Shown here in pieces: positions 26,150 through 38,890 of a DNA stretch of 64,000 bases. A model generated the notes under the pieces. It made no database searches and was not told where the DNA came from. It worked only from the letters and a program-made list of their open reading frames with translations. Every line of letters starts with the position of its first letter. Position 1 is the stretch's first letter. The stretch comes from Acanthochromis polyacanthus (taxonomy: Eukaryota; Chordata; Actinopteri; Pomacentridae). The stretch is from positions 10,711,361 to 10,775,360 of the forward strand of contig NC_067120.1 of NCBI RefSeq assembly GCF_021347895.1, written 5' to 3'. Position numbers and translations under genes: made by a program.

Positions 26150-27934
26150 TTCTCCCAAAATGACAGGGCGAAAGTCAACCCAACTATATAAACAGATGAA
26201 GAAGAAGGATCAGAGTAGCCTAATGCTGAGAAAATACCCTTGGGTTATGCTGACAGAATAGAAATGTGCATGGGGCCAGCATAGGGGATTAATCTGTGAT
26301 AAGACAGTGTGCAGCACAATCTCTTTCTTGTATGTCTGCTCTCCACTAGTGTGCAACAGGTTGTTCACTGCTTTGAGCTGCTTCACAACACAGAATCACA
26401 TAATTTAACCTTTTTTTTCTCGCATATATTCCTCTCAGCAGACTTGATGTACTACCGCACTGCATCAAATACTCTTTCAAACTGCAGAGGAATGTTTCAG
26501 CGCTCCAGTTAAGTCAGGCTTGTTCTGCGAGTAACTATCACCATGTCGTAAATTAGATTTTGTGAAGTCTGGATTCGAGCTATTGATGTAACAGGCACCA
26601 TGCTTTACCAACGAGCCAAAGCTTCTCTGACAGCATCATACAGGCAGTTCATTGTCAAGGCCGCCGGTATCCAGAATGCAACTGCCAGCTGTTTTCTTTG
26701 TGGATCAAACCAAAAGAAAACAGCAGGCCAAGGTCAGCATAGACGAGCTTTTCTCCTACAGCAGACAGATGAATCTCCATATACAAGGCCATAAAAGGAA
26801 AACTCTCTGTCACAAATGTGACAGCGCAGTCCATTATATTCTACCCTCTTGTGGAATAATCAAGCGTTCTCAAGGATTCATGAAAGCTCCCATTTTTTGT
26901 CCAGTTCTGTTGGGTGTTTGTTGATCACTTGAGAATCTGTGTCTGTGTGAAAGCTTGGTTGGGAGGGTTATCTCTCATCTCCAGCTGCCCTTTGGCTATC
27001 CGCTAGATGGACACAGATAGGCTTTAGAGAGGGATATCAAGTTTTCTTGAGGCTATATAAGATGACAGTGATGCTGATTTTTCTCTTGGGTAACATAGAG
27101 GAACTGAGGATGTAAAAGCTGCCCGTCATTCCAAAATATGCTCTGCTTATTGTCACATCGTTTGGATGTTTGACCTTTGCCGTGCAGAATGATGAATGTG
27201 CAGAGTTTGACACTAAAAGGCTGTTTAGAAATGTATCTTTTGAACACAGATAATGCCTCTGTACTCATAAACCTGAGGCGAACACAGTCAGATGTAATAA
27301 AATATGCCATTTACACAAGTAGAAGACACTTAACCCTAAATGATAAACTATAAACTTAGCATCCATCGGAATATGTTCTTAAATGAGCACTAGCTGCATA
27401 TTCAGAAATCCTATTTTCAATCAGGATGTAATGTAAGATTTTCAGACACACGTCATTACATTTTTAACCTTTAAATGTAAAATAACTAATTATCTCTCTT
27501 ATTGATTTACAAATCAGTTTGCGTGTGAGATTTTCAAGTAAAGACTACACACTCAAAAACAAGCAAATAGGAATAAATAGAAATCTTGACCTCGCAGACT
27601 TTTGTCAAACATTTCCATTTATGGTGTCTATCCATTAACTACCACCCACACTCCTGACAATTTGGCACCGGTGTTGATTGTGCTGCCAGCAGTGTGTGGG
27701 TGACACATTTGAATTTCAAACAATAACACCTGATGCTTCTGTGTCGTTCCAGCATCACATCATGGACCCGTGTCCAGTGTCAGGATACAGAAAAAGTACT
27801 TGAGTTTCACAGCGCCGGCTCTCAAACATCAAAACCGCAGTCTGTTGAAAATTTGTGTTGATATTTATATTCTTTCTTGCTTACGCCCATCAGATTTTCC
27901 ACAGTCCTCACAGTTTCCCAGCTGTGGAGAGGAC

Positions 27935-27969
27935 GTGTGTGTGTGTGTCTGTGTGTGTGTGTGTGTGTG
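27935..27969 (+). repeat. (GT)n microsatellite
   Basis: GT repeat with a single CT interruption; produces an artefactual Cys-Val ORF. Confidence 0.95.
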
Positions 27970-28200
27970 CACTTGCTACCACATTCGCTAACTCGCTATC
28001 CGTGGAAAGAGGCCCCTCTTCCACACGCTAGTGATAAGTTGTACCTCAGATGAAAGAGTTTTTTCTGCTGCAACAGACACACACACAAGCCAGCAAGCCT
28101 TAAAATATAACATACCCGGGTAAATAGCTGTGATTCTGAAGAAAATAAGACCAACATCCCTTAATGCGAGGGTATGACAATGAAATACAAGCACTGAAAA

Positions 28201-28220
28201 CACACACACACACACACACA
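28201..28220 (+). repeat. (CA)10 microsatellite
   Basis: Ten CA units, about 230 bp downstream of the GT tract. Confidence 0.95.
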
Positions 28221-28544
28221 TCCAGAAGCTTGCTCTCAGAGTGGGTCTTTAATGACCCCTTTGCCCTGCTATCACCTTACGATAAAGACCTACTGCAGAG
28301 GATAGAGGGCTGTCTCGTGTCAGCTCACACCCACTTTTCCCTTTAAAGAAAGAGACTAACAAGAAACCCCACACTGGCTGGCTCATAAAAACTTTATACA
28401 TCTCTAATAGGGAAATGACAGGTTATCCTGGCATCATTTCAATAGGTAACCAGAACTGCAGCGCGCTCACATCAATGATTCATGCAGCCACAGCACCACA
28501 CAGTTAATGAACACAAGGGTAGTCTCTGTAACAGCACTACTTAC

Positions 28545-28800
28545 GTTCTGTCCCAGTCAGCTGTGAGACAAAAAACTCTCCTCAGATCTAAAACAGGTTT
28601 CCTTTAGGTGACGCGCAAGACAGATTAATTCCTCCTCGGGGAAAACGTCAGAAGAAAATCCACAGAAACAGCAGAGTTTGAAGCGGTGTTGGATGACAGC
28701 TCTGAGTCCGCAGGTCCACGCTCTCAGTCTCTCTGACACAGTCCTACTACAGCCTCACTGTGGCCACTCAACCAACCAGAGCTCCTCCCATCACACACTC
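28545..28800 (-). promoter_or_regulatory. Candidate minus-strand 5' untranslated exon with strong splice donor
   Basis: On the minus strand the sequence is GC-richer than its flanks and ends GGGACAGAAC followed by GTAAGTAG, a near-optimal splice donor (GT at 28544-28543). A G-quadruplex-capable repeat lies immediately upstream at 28806-28833. The only open frame (28557-28739) lacks an ATG and ends before the donor, so a noncoding first exon is the better reading. No homology was recognised. Confidence 0.25.
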
Positions 28801-28805
28801 AGAAA

Positions 28806-28833
28806 GGGAGGGAGGGAGGGAGGGAGGGAGGGA
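28806..28833 (+). repeat. (GGGA)7 repeat, G-quadruplex-capable
   Basis: Seven runs of GGG separated by single A. Four such runs suffice for an intramolecular G-quadruplex. It lies just upstream of a candidate minus-strand first exon (28545-28800). Confidence 0.9.
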
Positions 28834-28840
28834 TGAGAGG

Positions 28841-31800
28841 AATGAGTCAAGGGATGGACTTTTCTACAGCATGATAATGATTCATTTCTGACCTGCCACT
28901 GTGCAAGTTTTGATTTCACTCAGACTTTTAGTGAGTCTCTCTTCACTTCTAAAATCTAGTACTGGACAGACTCTGGTGTTGGTGATGATCTTTGACAATT
29001 TCTACATGTTGTAAAAAGAGAAAACTATTGGCTTCTAGCTAACTAATCAATCAATGGCCGGATAGCAGATTTGAGGTTTTACAGCCTTCTTATATACTCC
29101 AAAATACGGTGCCATATCATTAACTTTCAAGATCCAGAAACTAAATACTAAACAGCTTGTAGCAGCTTAGCGATCAGAACCAAAAACTAGAGATGAATGA
29201 AGAACATAATATCTAATACATAAAGAATACATAAGAAGAACATAAAGATTATGCAACTTTAATTTCTGCATTATTTAATTTTTTATAGAAACTACATTTC
29301 TTTTCAAATGAAAAGGTAGCCAATTTCCTTTGGGCTTTTTTTCCCCTCTATATTGAATGAATTATACGCATAATATGAATAATTTCTCCATAAAATGTTA
29401 AAAAAAATAATTGACCAATTTTGTACATCTTGATGACTTGTGTGCTTAGATTTTCTAAAAAAATGTTTCCAATAATGTTTAAAGCCAGAGAAGTCCATCA
29501 TATTTTTCAAGTATACTGTGCGTTTCATTCTGGTAGCCTCTCAATGGCGTCATACTCCCTTTAATCACCTGGATATGTGAGAGAGTGTGGGAAGAAGAAG
29601 AAGACGAAGAAGACGAAGAAGAAGAAGAAGAAGAAGAAGAAGAACTAACTAACTAGTCACAACCTTATGACTGAAATTTCCACATGATGATAGTTACAGT
29701 ATCTGTGTGGGTTTACTGACGTTATTTGGGTTGTTTCATTATAACAAAATGAAAGAGTCTACGTGACTCGGCGTAACATGAATAAAGCCTTAAGGCATTA
29801 TTCTCTTCAGCTGAGCAACAGCTGTGCAGCTGTGCAGATACTATCTGTTATCCACAGGCCAGAAGGAAACTGAAAGGATTAAGAGGGGATTCAGAACAAA
29901 AACACTAACTCTGGAAAAGATTTTTTTTGAGTAACATACAATCAGATGATGACTGTATTTATATAGATTGCTAATCTATCTCTCAAACTGAAAGAGAAAT
30001 ATCTATTTAATGTAACATTACATGGCTGAATTTAGAATGCTAAAAGACAGTAAATGACAAAGGCTTTATCACATTGAACGTACCTCTGAAAAATTTGTCA
30101 TTTAGCTCTGCTGGAAGTTAGTTCCGACTGCAGATGTTTGTCTCTCAGCCAGCTGCTTGCATCACTACAAAGTCAGGCTTCAGTGACCCCAAATAGCAGT
30201 AACTTCAAGCTACCAGAAAATAAACTAAACCTCTCTGTCTTAAGGTACAGTCATCCTATAACTACTTTGCATTTTGTATCAGAGAGAAGGTAAATATCTT
30301 AAAATTTAAGGCATGTGGCCTTAAAAATCTGCTAAGAGGTCATTTATTGATGTATGAGCTTGAAACTGATCAATGTAACGACTCATTTTGGGGTTCTTTT
30401 TCTCATTTTTTACAACATGTACAAATCACCAAAGATTATCACCAACTCTAAAGTCAATGTAGTATCCCACTTTTTGGAGCTGATACCACTTTTAGGAAGA
30501 AAAAAGTTCAAAATATCAATATATCAATAATGAAGACAAAGCTTGACTCTACATTCCTGTCTGCTCAGCTGTGATACATACTCTGCTACATGTAAACAAT
30601 GGAGTTGGCCCTCCTCTATGAGACAAACTATATGAGGGTGCTATTTTTTCAATATTATGTTCTGTAAAAGTAAGTTGTATTTTGGCGTATATTTCACACC
30701 AAGTATGTAGATACCATCATATCTGCATAATTGTTCCCTTTCCTTTCCCTTCTTCTACTTGTGCCATCAAATTTAAAATTGGATAACATTTAATGCTGAC
30801 AGACACCACCAATGCTTCTTAGCTTAAGAAAAGCCGTTTTGCTTTTTCTACCTGATTAAAAACTTGAGACAGTGTCAACCGGTCATTTAAGAACCCCGTA
30901 TGCCTGCTGCACGCTGTGAAGTCCCTACTGCATCTTTTACAACCATCACAACGCTGAACTTCTCAGTGGATCAAAAGGAACACTTCTTTTCTTGTTTTAT
31001 GGTACATCTGAGAAAATTGTGCAACCATGCAGGTTTGAGCATGAAGGTTCATTTGCTCACTTCTTGATAGGAAACATTCTTTCCATTTTCCAGTTTAATC
31101 TGATACAACACAGATGCCACAATCTGACTTAAACTTTGACTGCAAAACAAAAACATTGAACACTATGAAACGGTTGCAACCATTTCATCTTACAATGAAA
31201 CTACTTCATGCTATTTTAATAGGTATGTCCTGTAATGTACTTCAATGAAATCTACTAAAAGGCACAGTAAGTGTCCTGTCTGTGAAGTTGGGCCACAAAG
31301 TATCTCTAAAATGATACAAAAGTGGCAAGGACAATGTTTTCAGGCCAACAATGTTTTTAGGCCATGACACTGAGAGTACAACAGAAGTGATGCAATAAAG
31401 TCTCACAAGGGGACGTTTCATGTCTTGTAAAGGGGACACTCAGCTCCAAAGAACCACGTACTGCTGGTTCTGTTTTGCAAACAGAGCTTAGACTCATGTA
31501 TTATAAATGCCTTAAAATGCTACATGAAAATATTTATTCTAATGTGATTACACCCTGTAGAAAGTTGTGCATGCAGATTTTTCATAATATGGCAGCGAAT
31601 GTGTACCAAAGTGTTTCAAAAGTCTTGTCAAAGTGAAGTGTTACCAAATAACTTCACATGCCTGCTCCAAAAATATTTCCAGGGTAAATAGAGAGAAGTG
31701 TAAGATAGCGGGGTGTTGAGACGGGGACGCCTGTTTCGAAAATAGCAGATGCTAATTATACACTTTAGGCAACTGCTAAGGAGGGAGACGCGATGCCAAG

Positions 31801-32488
31801 TTTGAGGTGTTGGGATTCTGAATGTCGGCTCAGTGTTTCTGTGCACAGTCAAGATTCCACGCAGCCACCTGAGACGTTCGGAGGCCACAGCGAGGAAACT
31901 CGACTGGATGTCTTGTTTACGACTTGTGTTGGCCGATACCGCCGCCCCTGTTGAACGAGTGACACACCTCTGGTTGAACTGGACCACCTGCCACTGCCAC
32001 GCAGGGGACACTTTGTAAACACTTCATATCACGCAAAGGTCTCCTCTGGCAGACGTCTAAACACGTGGCTCAGACCCGTCAAACCGATAAAAACTGGCCT
32101 TTCTCATTGCCTGTGACCCGGCTAATGTGGCTGTTCTCAAAATGTCGCTTTTCATTTGCCTCTGCTCTCGTGACTTCGACACAAAGTGCACCCCAATTAC
32201 CAACCATGGACATGTTCATTGGTTGAAATAGTTAACTTTTATGAGAAAGTCAATTAAGGGTTGGATGACTATAAGATATTTGGCTGTCCATAAATTTGAG
32301 TATAATGAGTTGAAAATTCACTGAAGACAGGTTCATTTGAAAGCTTGTGCTTGTCTGAGAATTTTCTGAAACAGGTATAATATTTACTGAATGATATTTA
32401 ATGTATAACATTTAATATTCTTATATTTATAGTAATCTGTATTTATCTTAGAAATGTATGTATTTTGTAAATGTAAATAATTAATTTT
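28841..32488. other. Noncoding stretch
   Basis: Apart from the GAA repeat, nothing is recognised. A minus-strand frame of 127 codons at 31628-32011 lies in a slightly GC-richer patch; it has no known motif. Confidence 0.55.
29591..29644 (+). repeat. (GAA)n repeat with CGA interruptions
   Basis: About 18 purine-rich triplets, mostly GAA, with two GAC/GACG-type interruptions. Purine-only strand. Confidence 0.93.
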
Positions 32489-32492
32489 CTAA

Positions 32493-33175
32493 CCCTCTGA
32501 ATCCCAAAACTTTGAAGGGCATTTTTCTTTTCAAAATTTCTCATGAATCAGAACCAGAATGGAAGAATTGTGAAACGTTTTATTTTCTGTTAGTACTTGA
32601 ATTAATCTTTCATGAGGTGCAGTTCCATCTGAAACATAAACCAAATCTAAGCTTAAAATTGTGATTAATCATTGAAACGAATTTATTCTGCTTGTCCAAT
32701 TGACAAATTGGCCCCAAATTAACCATTTACACTGACCAGATTCTGTAAAAAACAACTAATTCTGTGCTCATCAGCACAACCAGGACACCTTTAGTGATTC
32801 AGCTGGGATCAACAGTTGCGTGACAAAAATTCAAAAGCTTTTAGGCTTAACTGCAGGCTGTGTTTACACACAGCAGATAGGAAACAAATTAAAAATGTAA
32901 GCAGTAAAATATCTATAGTGGCCATTTTTTCAGTATTGGCAAAAATGTTGTACACATTTGAGTTAAAAAATGTTTTAATTATTTATGGCAACATAACTAT
33001 GTTGTATTACACAGAAGAAATGTTGTGTTCTCCTTACTTCTTGCCATTTTTGTTCTAGTTCCACAGAGATGCAGGCATCTACTGCAGTCATAAATGAACC
33101 TCCAGTGCGTAAAAATGTGACAATAGCAAAACAAAAAACAAAGAAAAAAAACAAACTCTTTGTGGGTTCACAGGA
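32493..33175 (+). mobile_element. piggyBac-like nonautonomous element, copy 2
   Basis: The same repeat as 11489-12154: left end CCCTCTGAATCCCAAAAC after CTAA (32489-32492), right end GTGGGTTCACAGGA before TTAA (33176-33179). The interior shares GCAGATA, AAATTAAAAAT and AGCAGTAAAATATCTATA with copy 1 in the same order, about 375-390 bp from the left end in both. Divergence is high, so both copies are old. No transposase is encoded; the short open frame at 32816-33058 is not recognisable. Confidence 0.66.
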
Positions 33176-33179
33176 TTAA

Positions 33180-35130
33180 TTGATAATGAAAATATGATTT
33201 GGTATACAGTACATAGGATATATGTTAATCTGTAGCTCATAGACCGTATATAAAGAAGGTAGAAACAATCTCATGACTCACTCAATGTAGCCGAAAATGT
33301 TTGGTAAAGTGAATAAAGTAAGGTCTACTGGAGAAGAAGTGTGCAGTTTGATAACTTTACGTTTAAATATGTGACACATTATGAGCTTTTCTGATTGCAG
33401 TGAACCACTTGAAAGCACAGGTTTGATCATTCTCCATCCTCTGCATGTTTCACGCACAGCAAGCGGAAGTGCTGACAGGTCATTCTATATAAATGAATGA
33501 ACAGTGAAGGAATTACAGCGCTGTGATAAGCCCTCGTGTTTCACATATTAGCTTAATGGAAACACACCAGATAGCAGCACTACACTACTTGGAGTCACTG
33601 AGGCTGACAGAAGCGCTGAAGAAACGCTGGCACAAACCTCTCCACTCCACTCCTGTGTTTTACTGACATTAGATGATTCTCAGGTTTACTGCAGTAATGT
33701 TTTTGTAAACACCGTATCATCCAATGTGTTGAAACACTGTGATTTTGTGATAATAAAAATAATTTAAAAAACTGATTGACTTCTCCAATCTTCTCTGCCT
33801 TTATCATAACAGCTACACAAAGTCACAATAACGCTTTAATGCGTTGAACTTTTACCACATCCTGTCCTTTCATGCTGAGCCCCAGCATCTACGGCCTTCT
33901 GACAATCAAATGCTTTTCCGCTGAGAGTGCTTTTCCCCTCTTTTTTTCCAGCAGGAATGAAGCGCAACAGCTCTGAGACCTGAGCATGTTTCCAGCAATA
34001 AAACCAATGTTAACAAGAAGCGAAAAATATTTCACCTTTTAGCAAAAACACCGCTGTGCATCTCGCAGGTTGTCAGCAGTTGCATAGTAACAGCGGGGCC
34101 ACTGCCGACACTTGCTTCAAGCATCTGTTTGGTGCGACCAGCGAAAAGGAAAACCCCAATGAACAAACTAGCTCTGAGCATTAAAGCTCAACAACTACCA
34201 AAGTCACAACTACCTTGTCGAGGCCTTTCGCTGTCCTCGTACTTCTTAAAATTGCAGTTTGACCTGATTTTTCAGCCTCTGCTTTCACACCAGGTCATCA
34301 GGCTGAAACAGTGGTGCTGATCTGGCACAATTTAACAGCTTTAAGGTTGTTAAAAATCATCTTAATGCACACTCTCTGACAGCATCTGCTTGTTAAGAAA
34401 TACCAAACAAGCTATAATGGAGTGTCAAATCTGATTTAGATTTTCGATTTATATTTATTTATATCTACTTCCTCTGTCTACAACTTCGTCTTTTTTCGTA
34501 TTCACACCTAACACTGTGTTTTTTATGAACATGTCATAAAATGTCAGTATTTTGGATGTCTCGGCCACCATGTTAAACAGATGTCATCAGTATTTATCTG
34601 GACATATTTAGTATCTTTGAAAACTTGGGTTAAAAGCTAAATTAGAATTTAAGATAGAATTTTGAGTGTTTGCAGAAAGCATCATCCTTTCTGTAGCTGA
34701 AATACTTCCATGTTGCATTCTCTTTTTTTGCAACCAAATCTTACTTTTCAGGGCTTCTAAACCTGTTCATCGCTCATTTTGCTATATACATGTGGGGCCT
34801 GTATATCACCAAACTCCCAGTCTTTTCAATAAAGTAAGAGAAAAAGTATATCAGTGTCTCAAGAACCATTAAATCAGAGTAAATGATGTTCTATCATATT
34901 TCTTCTGTTTAATAATTACTGAAAAAAAGAAGTGTATGGGTTTTCCTTGTGTATCAAACAGCAAAAAAAGTCGTATTATGATGTATTAACCTTAAATTGT
35001 CTTACTTTACTTTGAATTTCCTGTTATATGACTCCTGCACATGCTCATTTGCAGTGTCGATACTCAAACAATATATTGTGTAACGCTGATCTGAACCTAT
35101 TTTTAAACTCGAGCAGAAAATATCTAATTT
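33180..35130. other. Noncoding stretch
   Basis: AT-rich, no long frame. GTTGCATAGTAAC at 34078-34090 weakly resembles an X-box but lacks one base of spacing. Confidence 0.55.
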
Positions 35131-35197
35131 GTTCGTAAAAATCTAATTACTTGGCTAACTGGTTTATGTATTAAAACAATAGTTAGTTTCAGCCCTA
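35131..35197 (+). repeat. End fragment of the TCGATTAATCG-type repeat
   Basis: Ends in ACAATAGTTAGTTTCAGCCC, close to the usual terminus of the repeat (TTAGTTGCAGCCCT). Only the last 60-70 bp are recognisable. Confidence 0.4.
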
Positions 35198-36396
35198 CTT
35201 TAAATCTTTATTAAATTGTGGATTATGTATTCATTCTTTTAAACAATAGCTAATTAACTAAATTTGTAATCTATCTTTTGTAGCAGAGGTGAATAAACTA
35301 CCGGTAGATGGAAAAGTACCGACCAAGGTGGCCGCAACTGAAATGAGTGACTCACTTTGGCACTGAGAGTGGCGGCGTCATGTGTGTAATACACCTAAGC
35401 ATATGATCAGTCAGGCTTCCTTCACACACGCTGCTGTATGTGGGATGCTGCAATTGTTCATCCTGCGCTTTTGTCTGTTTGGGGAAGGAAAAAAATGAAG
35501 CTGTGATGGCTCAGCATGACACAGTGGAAGGCATTACTCTCACATGCAGCTCTCCAGCAGAGAGGGTTTGTGGGATGAGTGCCCTCTGGCAGGGAGGTGA
35601 TGCCAGTGAACAAACCCCGGGGTGTGTGTGAGAGCTGCTCAGCCATCACTGTGACTCACCCCCGCTCCTTTCATTAAACACTTGCATACATGCTCATTTT
35701 CTCTGTGTCACAGTATATCTATTGCTCACTCAGTCTGAAACTGCTACTGGACTTCCCGGCATTACAATCACACGTTCACCACATCATCACAATGTATGTG
35801 TGACTTATCACGTCTATTTCGCAACTTGTGGCCCCGCAGTCATTACCTAATCTGTGTTTATCTATATAGAGAGAAACATGTTAATGTGTAATGCCTTCGA
35901 CTGTCGGACTATTTATTAGGCTAACAGTTTGTCAAACCACCGCCAGTGGCTCAGCTCCAAAGCAAGTGGGCCTGTTTGAAATTCAGCAGAGCAAGAGTGA
36001 ACAGCTCGAATGCTCCTCAGGTGGCCCGTCATGTCCGTGGCAGCAGCTCAACTTTCCTGCATTTTCCACCTCAGGTCTGCCTCCCCCACACACCCGCCCA
36101 CTACCACATACAGTAACAACCACGTCCAACAGCAGAGGGGGGGTTTTTTTCTCTTCACGTAGCAAGAAATTTGATTTAGCAGCCAGCAATGGCGATATGA
36201 TTTGTCACCACTCATGTCACAGAGCAAACGGATGGGTGATATGACCTTTTATACAGCGACAGACTTTTCTGGACAGTTTGTGGCAGATCTAGCTTTAATA
36301 TCGCCAGCTGTAGAAAGTAGAAATTTAGGTCTGGTTGTTTTATCAGTAAAGTTTCTCTATTGAGTTTTGTGCCAATTAGTATCTACATCACAATAT

Positions 36397-36664
36397 CAGA
36401 GCTACAACAGTTACTCAAATCATTGATTAATCAGATTATCGAGCATCGATTTTGAGGAACATTTAATTGTTTATGTAGTTTTTCCAAGCAAAACTTTTTA
36501 AGACACCTGCTTCTCTAATTTGAAACCTAAAATTAACAAATAAATTGAAAACGATTGAATTTTGGACTGTTGGTCAAACATCCATCGACAAAATAATTTC
36601 ACATTTCACTTACATTTTTACAGTTTTCTGATTACTTTATAGCCTAAACAATTAACTGATTAAG
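36397..36664 (+). repeat. Nearly full-length degenerate TCGATTAATCG-type repeat
   Basis: Starts CAGAGCTACAACAGTTACTC, has ATTGATTAATCAGATTATCG and TTTTGGACTGTTGGTCAAAC inside, and ends TAAACAATTAACTGATTAAG. The order agrees with the repeat represented by the shorter fragments at 1060, 11296 and 35131. Confidence 0.6.
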
Positions 36665-38516
36665 TAAAACACTAAACACTAAAAATAATAAAATATACTG
36701 ATAAATTATAGAAATGACATGCATTTTAAACACATCCGCACAACTACTATACAGTCAGAGAAAGTGCTAGTATCACTATGGCCAAAAGCGAATCAAACAG
36801 CAAGTTTTATGTTAGAAACCTACATGTGGTAAGTATCTTTTAAACATAATTTACATTATATTTATATAATATATTATCTATTATATATTTTGTTTTTAAG
36901 TTCGCTTTTTGTAATTGATTTCTGGGGATAAAGGGGCAGACAAAATAAGACTCGTCTTCTTTCTGCTCCCTTTCATTCTAGTTTGGAGACTGTATTTACA
37001 TGAAACATTTTTTTATTTTACAAATGACTGAAATAAAGAATAAATGAAATTAAATGAAATATTAAAAATTGAGTCAAAAAGTAGGGAAAAAATAAGTTAT
37101 TTCTATAATATTCTATATGTTTGATTTCCTACAGCACATTTAACATCATCTGTTTCTGAGGTGGTAATAATTTCAAAGTCAAATATAAAATCGTGTCCCC
37201 TACAGGCATTTTGACTTTATTTTAACTCTCCACTGCTGTGGTGACGTCAGCTCGTCTTTCAGGTGATGCTGTGGAAGGTGAAAATGACAAGTGGGACCTG
37301 TGCTTTCATTTTCAGATGTCTATTAATTAGTGCACTGTGGCTAGTCTGTTTCCATCTGATGTAGAATAATAATTAGCTCATGAATAATATGCTGTGAGTC
37401 CGCTTACCTTCAATTACCAATTACCTTCAGTACAAACAGACTGCTTCCCCATGAGAGAACCATAAAGTAACCTTGGTTTCAAGCAGGAATTCCTCTCTAG
37501 AATATAACCTCATCCCAAAGGGCTTACTGTGATGATCATTTACAGACATGTCAGTTCATCAAGCCAATTACCACAAAGGAGAAGTGTTACACTCCTAATG
37601 CACTGTGTACTCAGGGAAGTGACCCGATGAGATAAACGGATGGTATTGGACAAAAGGAAGTTGAAAAGAGTGATGACTCAAACACACGGAAAATCCTGAG
37701 GATGAATAAGTTATAAGACCATCTACATGTGGGGCAGATGAGACATTAAATATTAACTTAGCATCTGATATATCGTTAAGCTTAAACAACTCCTGAAAAA
37801 AGAAACTACTGTACATTTACAACCATCCCACTGTGGAGCTGAGCACGAACTACACATCCTGTTCAAAGACAATGACAGTGAAGGGAAGAAAAAAAGAAGT
37901 GTTTGACTAAGCATCTCGCACTGTAAATTGCAGTTCATTTCTGAAGCAGTCAAAAATCTGCATGCAGATAACACCCACTGCTTCACTCATCTCGGCTACA
38001 TGACTCTCATTGTACACGCCCAGTTTTTGTAGCGCAGACGAATCAAAGTGAGCCAAATGTTCAAAAGGAAGTAAGATAAATTCTTATCTGATGCAAATCT
38101 ATTCTTTAAAATACAAAAAGTGTAACAGAGCTGCGGTCTCGTAGAAGACTATGTAACTGAAAGGAAAAAAAAAAACCCGACTGAAATCTCTAAAACAACG
38201 CACAGGAGAGGAGAAATCATTTCACACCAAAGGTAATTGTAGCTTTCCACGACACATGCTGAATTACCTCTGAGCCAGCACGGGGATCCGTCTCATCTTT
38301 ACCATGGAAACCAACACCATACTAGAGTGCATGCACGCACACTGAGGGAGCAACTGCCATGGCATCTATAGCACCGTAGCTCTGAGAGACCAGACCATTT
38401 TACTGAGCAGCTAACTGGACATTCAGTCAACCTTCTGTCTATCACTCCCTATTTCACTCTCTCTCCCTCTCTTCTTTTCCTAATGAATTTCTTCTGTCAT
38501 GAGCCAGATGAATTAC

Positions 38517-38890
38517 CTTTTATCAGCGGAGGACAAGGTCTTGCGGTGCTCAGTAGGAGCGGCTCTCATTCAAGTGGTGACAGCGGAAAAGAAGCTCTGC
38601 AGGGATCCCCAGAGATGCTCAAGGATGCGGCTGAACCGGCATCGCACGCACGCATCCACCACCGCCACTATCAGCACCAGCGAGAGCAGCAGCAGCAGCA
38701 GCAGCAGCAAATCGGAAGGGGAGGGGAAAAAAAGATTTTAAAAAAAAGGCAGGAGAGGGGGTTGCTCTATCAGCAGCAGGAACATTACATCATAGGCTGC
38801 CTGTGGAAGGGTGGGAGAGGAGTGGACGGAGGAAGGGAGGTGCTCCTTGTAGCAGCACTCTCCCTGTCACTGCTGAGCTCTGTTCAGTGA
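38517..38890 (-). promoter_or_regulatory. Candidate minus-strand first exon/promoter island
   Basis: A GC-richer island in AT-rich DNA. Read on the minus strand it contains a C/T-rich upstream part, a CTG repeat, several GC-rich segments, and ends CTGATAAAAG followed by a donor-like GTAATT (GT at 38516-38515). No conserved protein is encoded on either strand: the plus-strand frame 38483-38890 is low-complexity. It could be a 5' untranslated exon of a minus-strand gene. Confidence 0.22.
38687..38707 (+). repeat. (CAG)7 repeat
   Basis: Seven CAG units preceded by further AGC triplets. It lies within a GC-richer island (38520-38890) that could be a minus-strand exon, in which case it would be transcribed as CUG. 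Confidence 0.9.

Larger units (their letters stand above)
25353..28544. other. Noncoding stretch with dinucleotide microsatellites
   Basis: Three dinucleotide repeats (TC, GT, CA) and no recognisable coding sequence or transposon. Confidence 0.6.

Noticed and set aside
27770..28221. Cys/Val and His/Thr repeat peptides
   Set aside because: Translations of GT and CA microsatellites.
31628..32011. Minus-strand open frame of 127 codons
   Set aside because: In a slightly GC-richer patch but with no recognisable motif or splice context.
38483..38890. Plus-strand 135-codon frame with a Gln run
   Set aside because: The Gln run is just the CAG repeat and the rest is low-complexity; the minus-strand reading as untranslated exon is at least as plausible.
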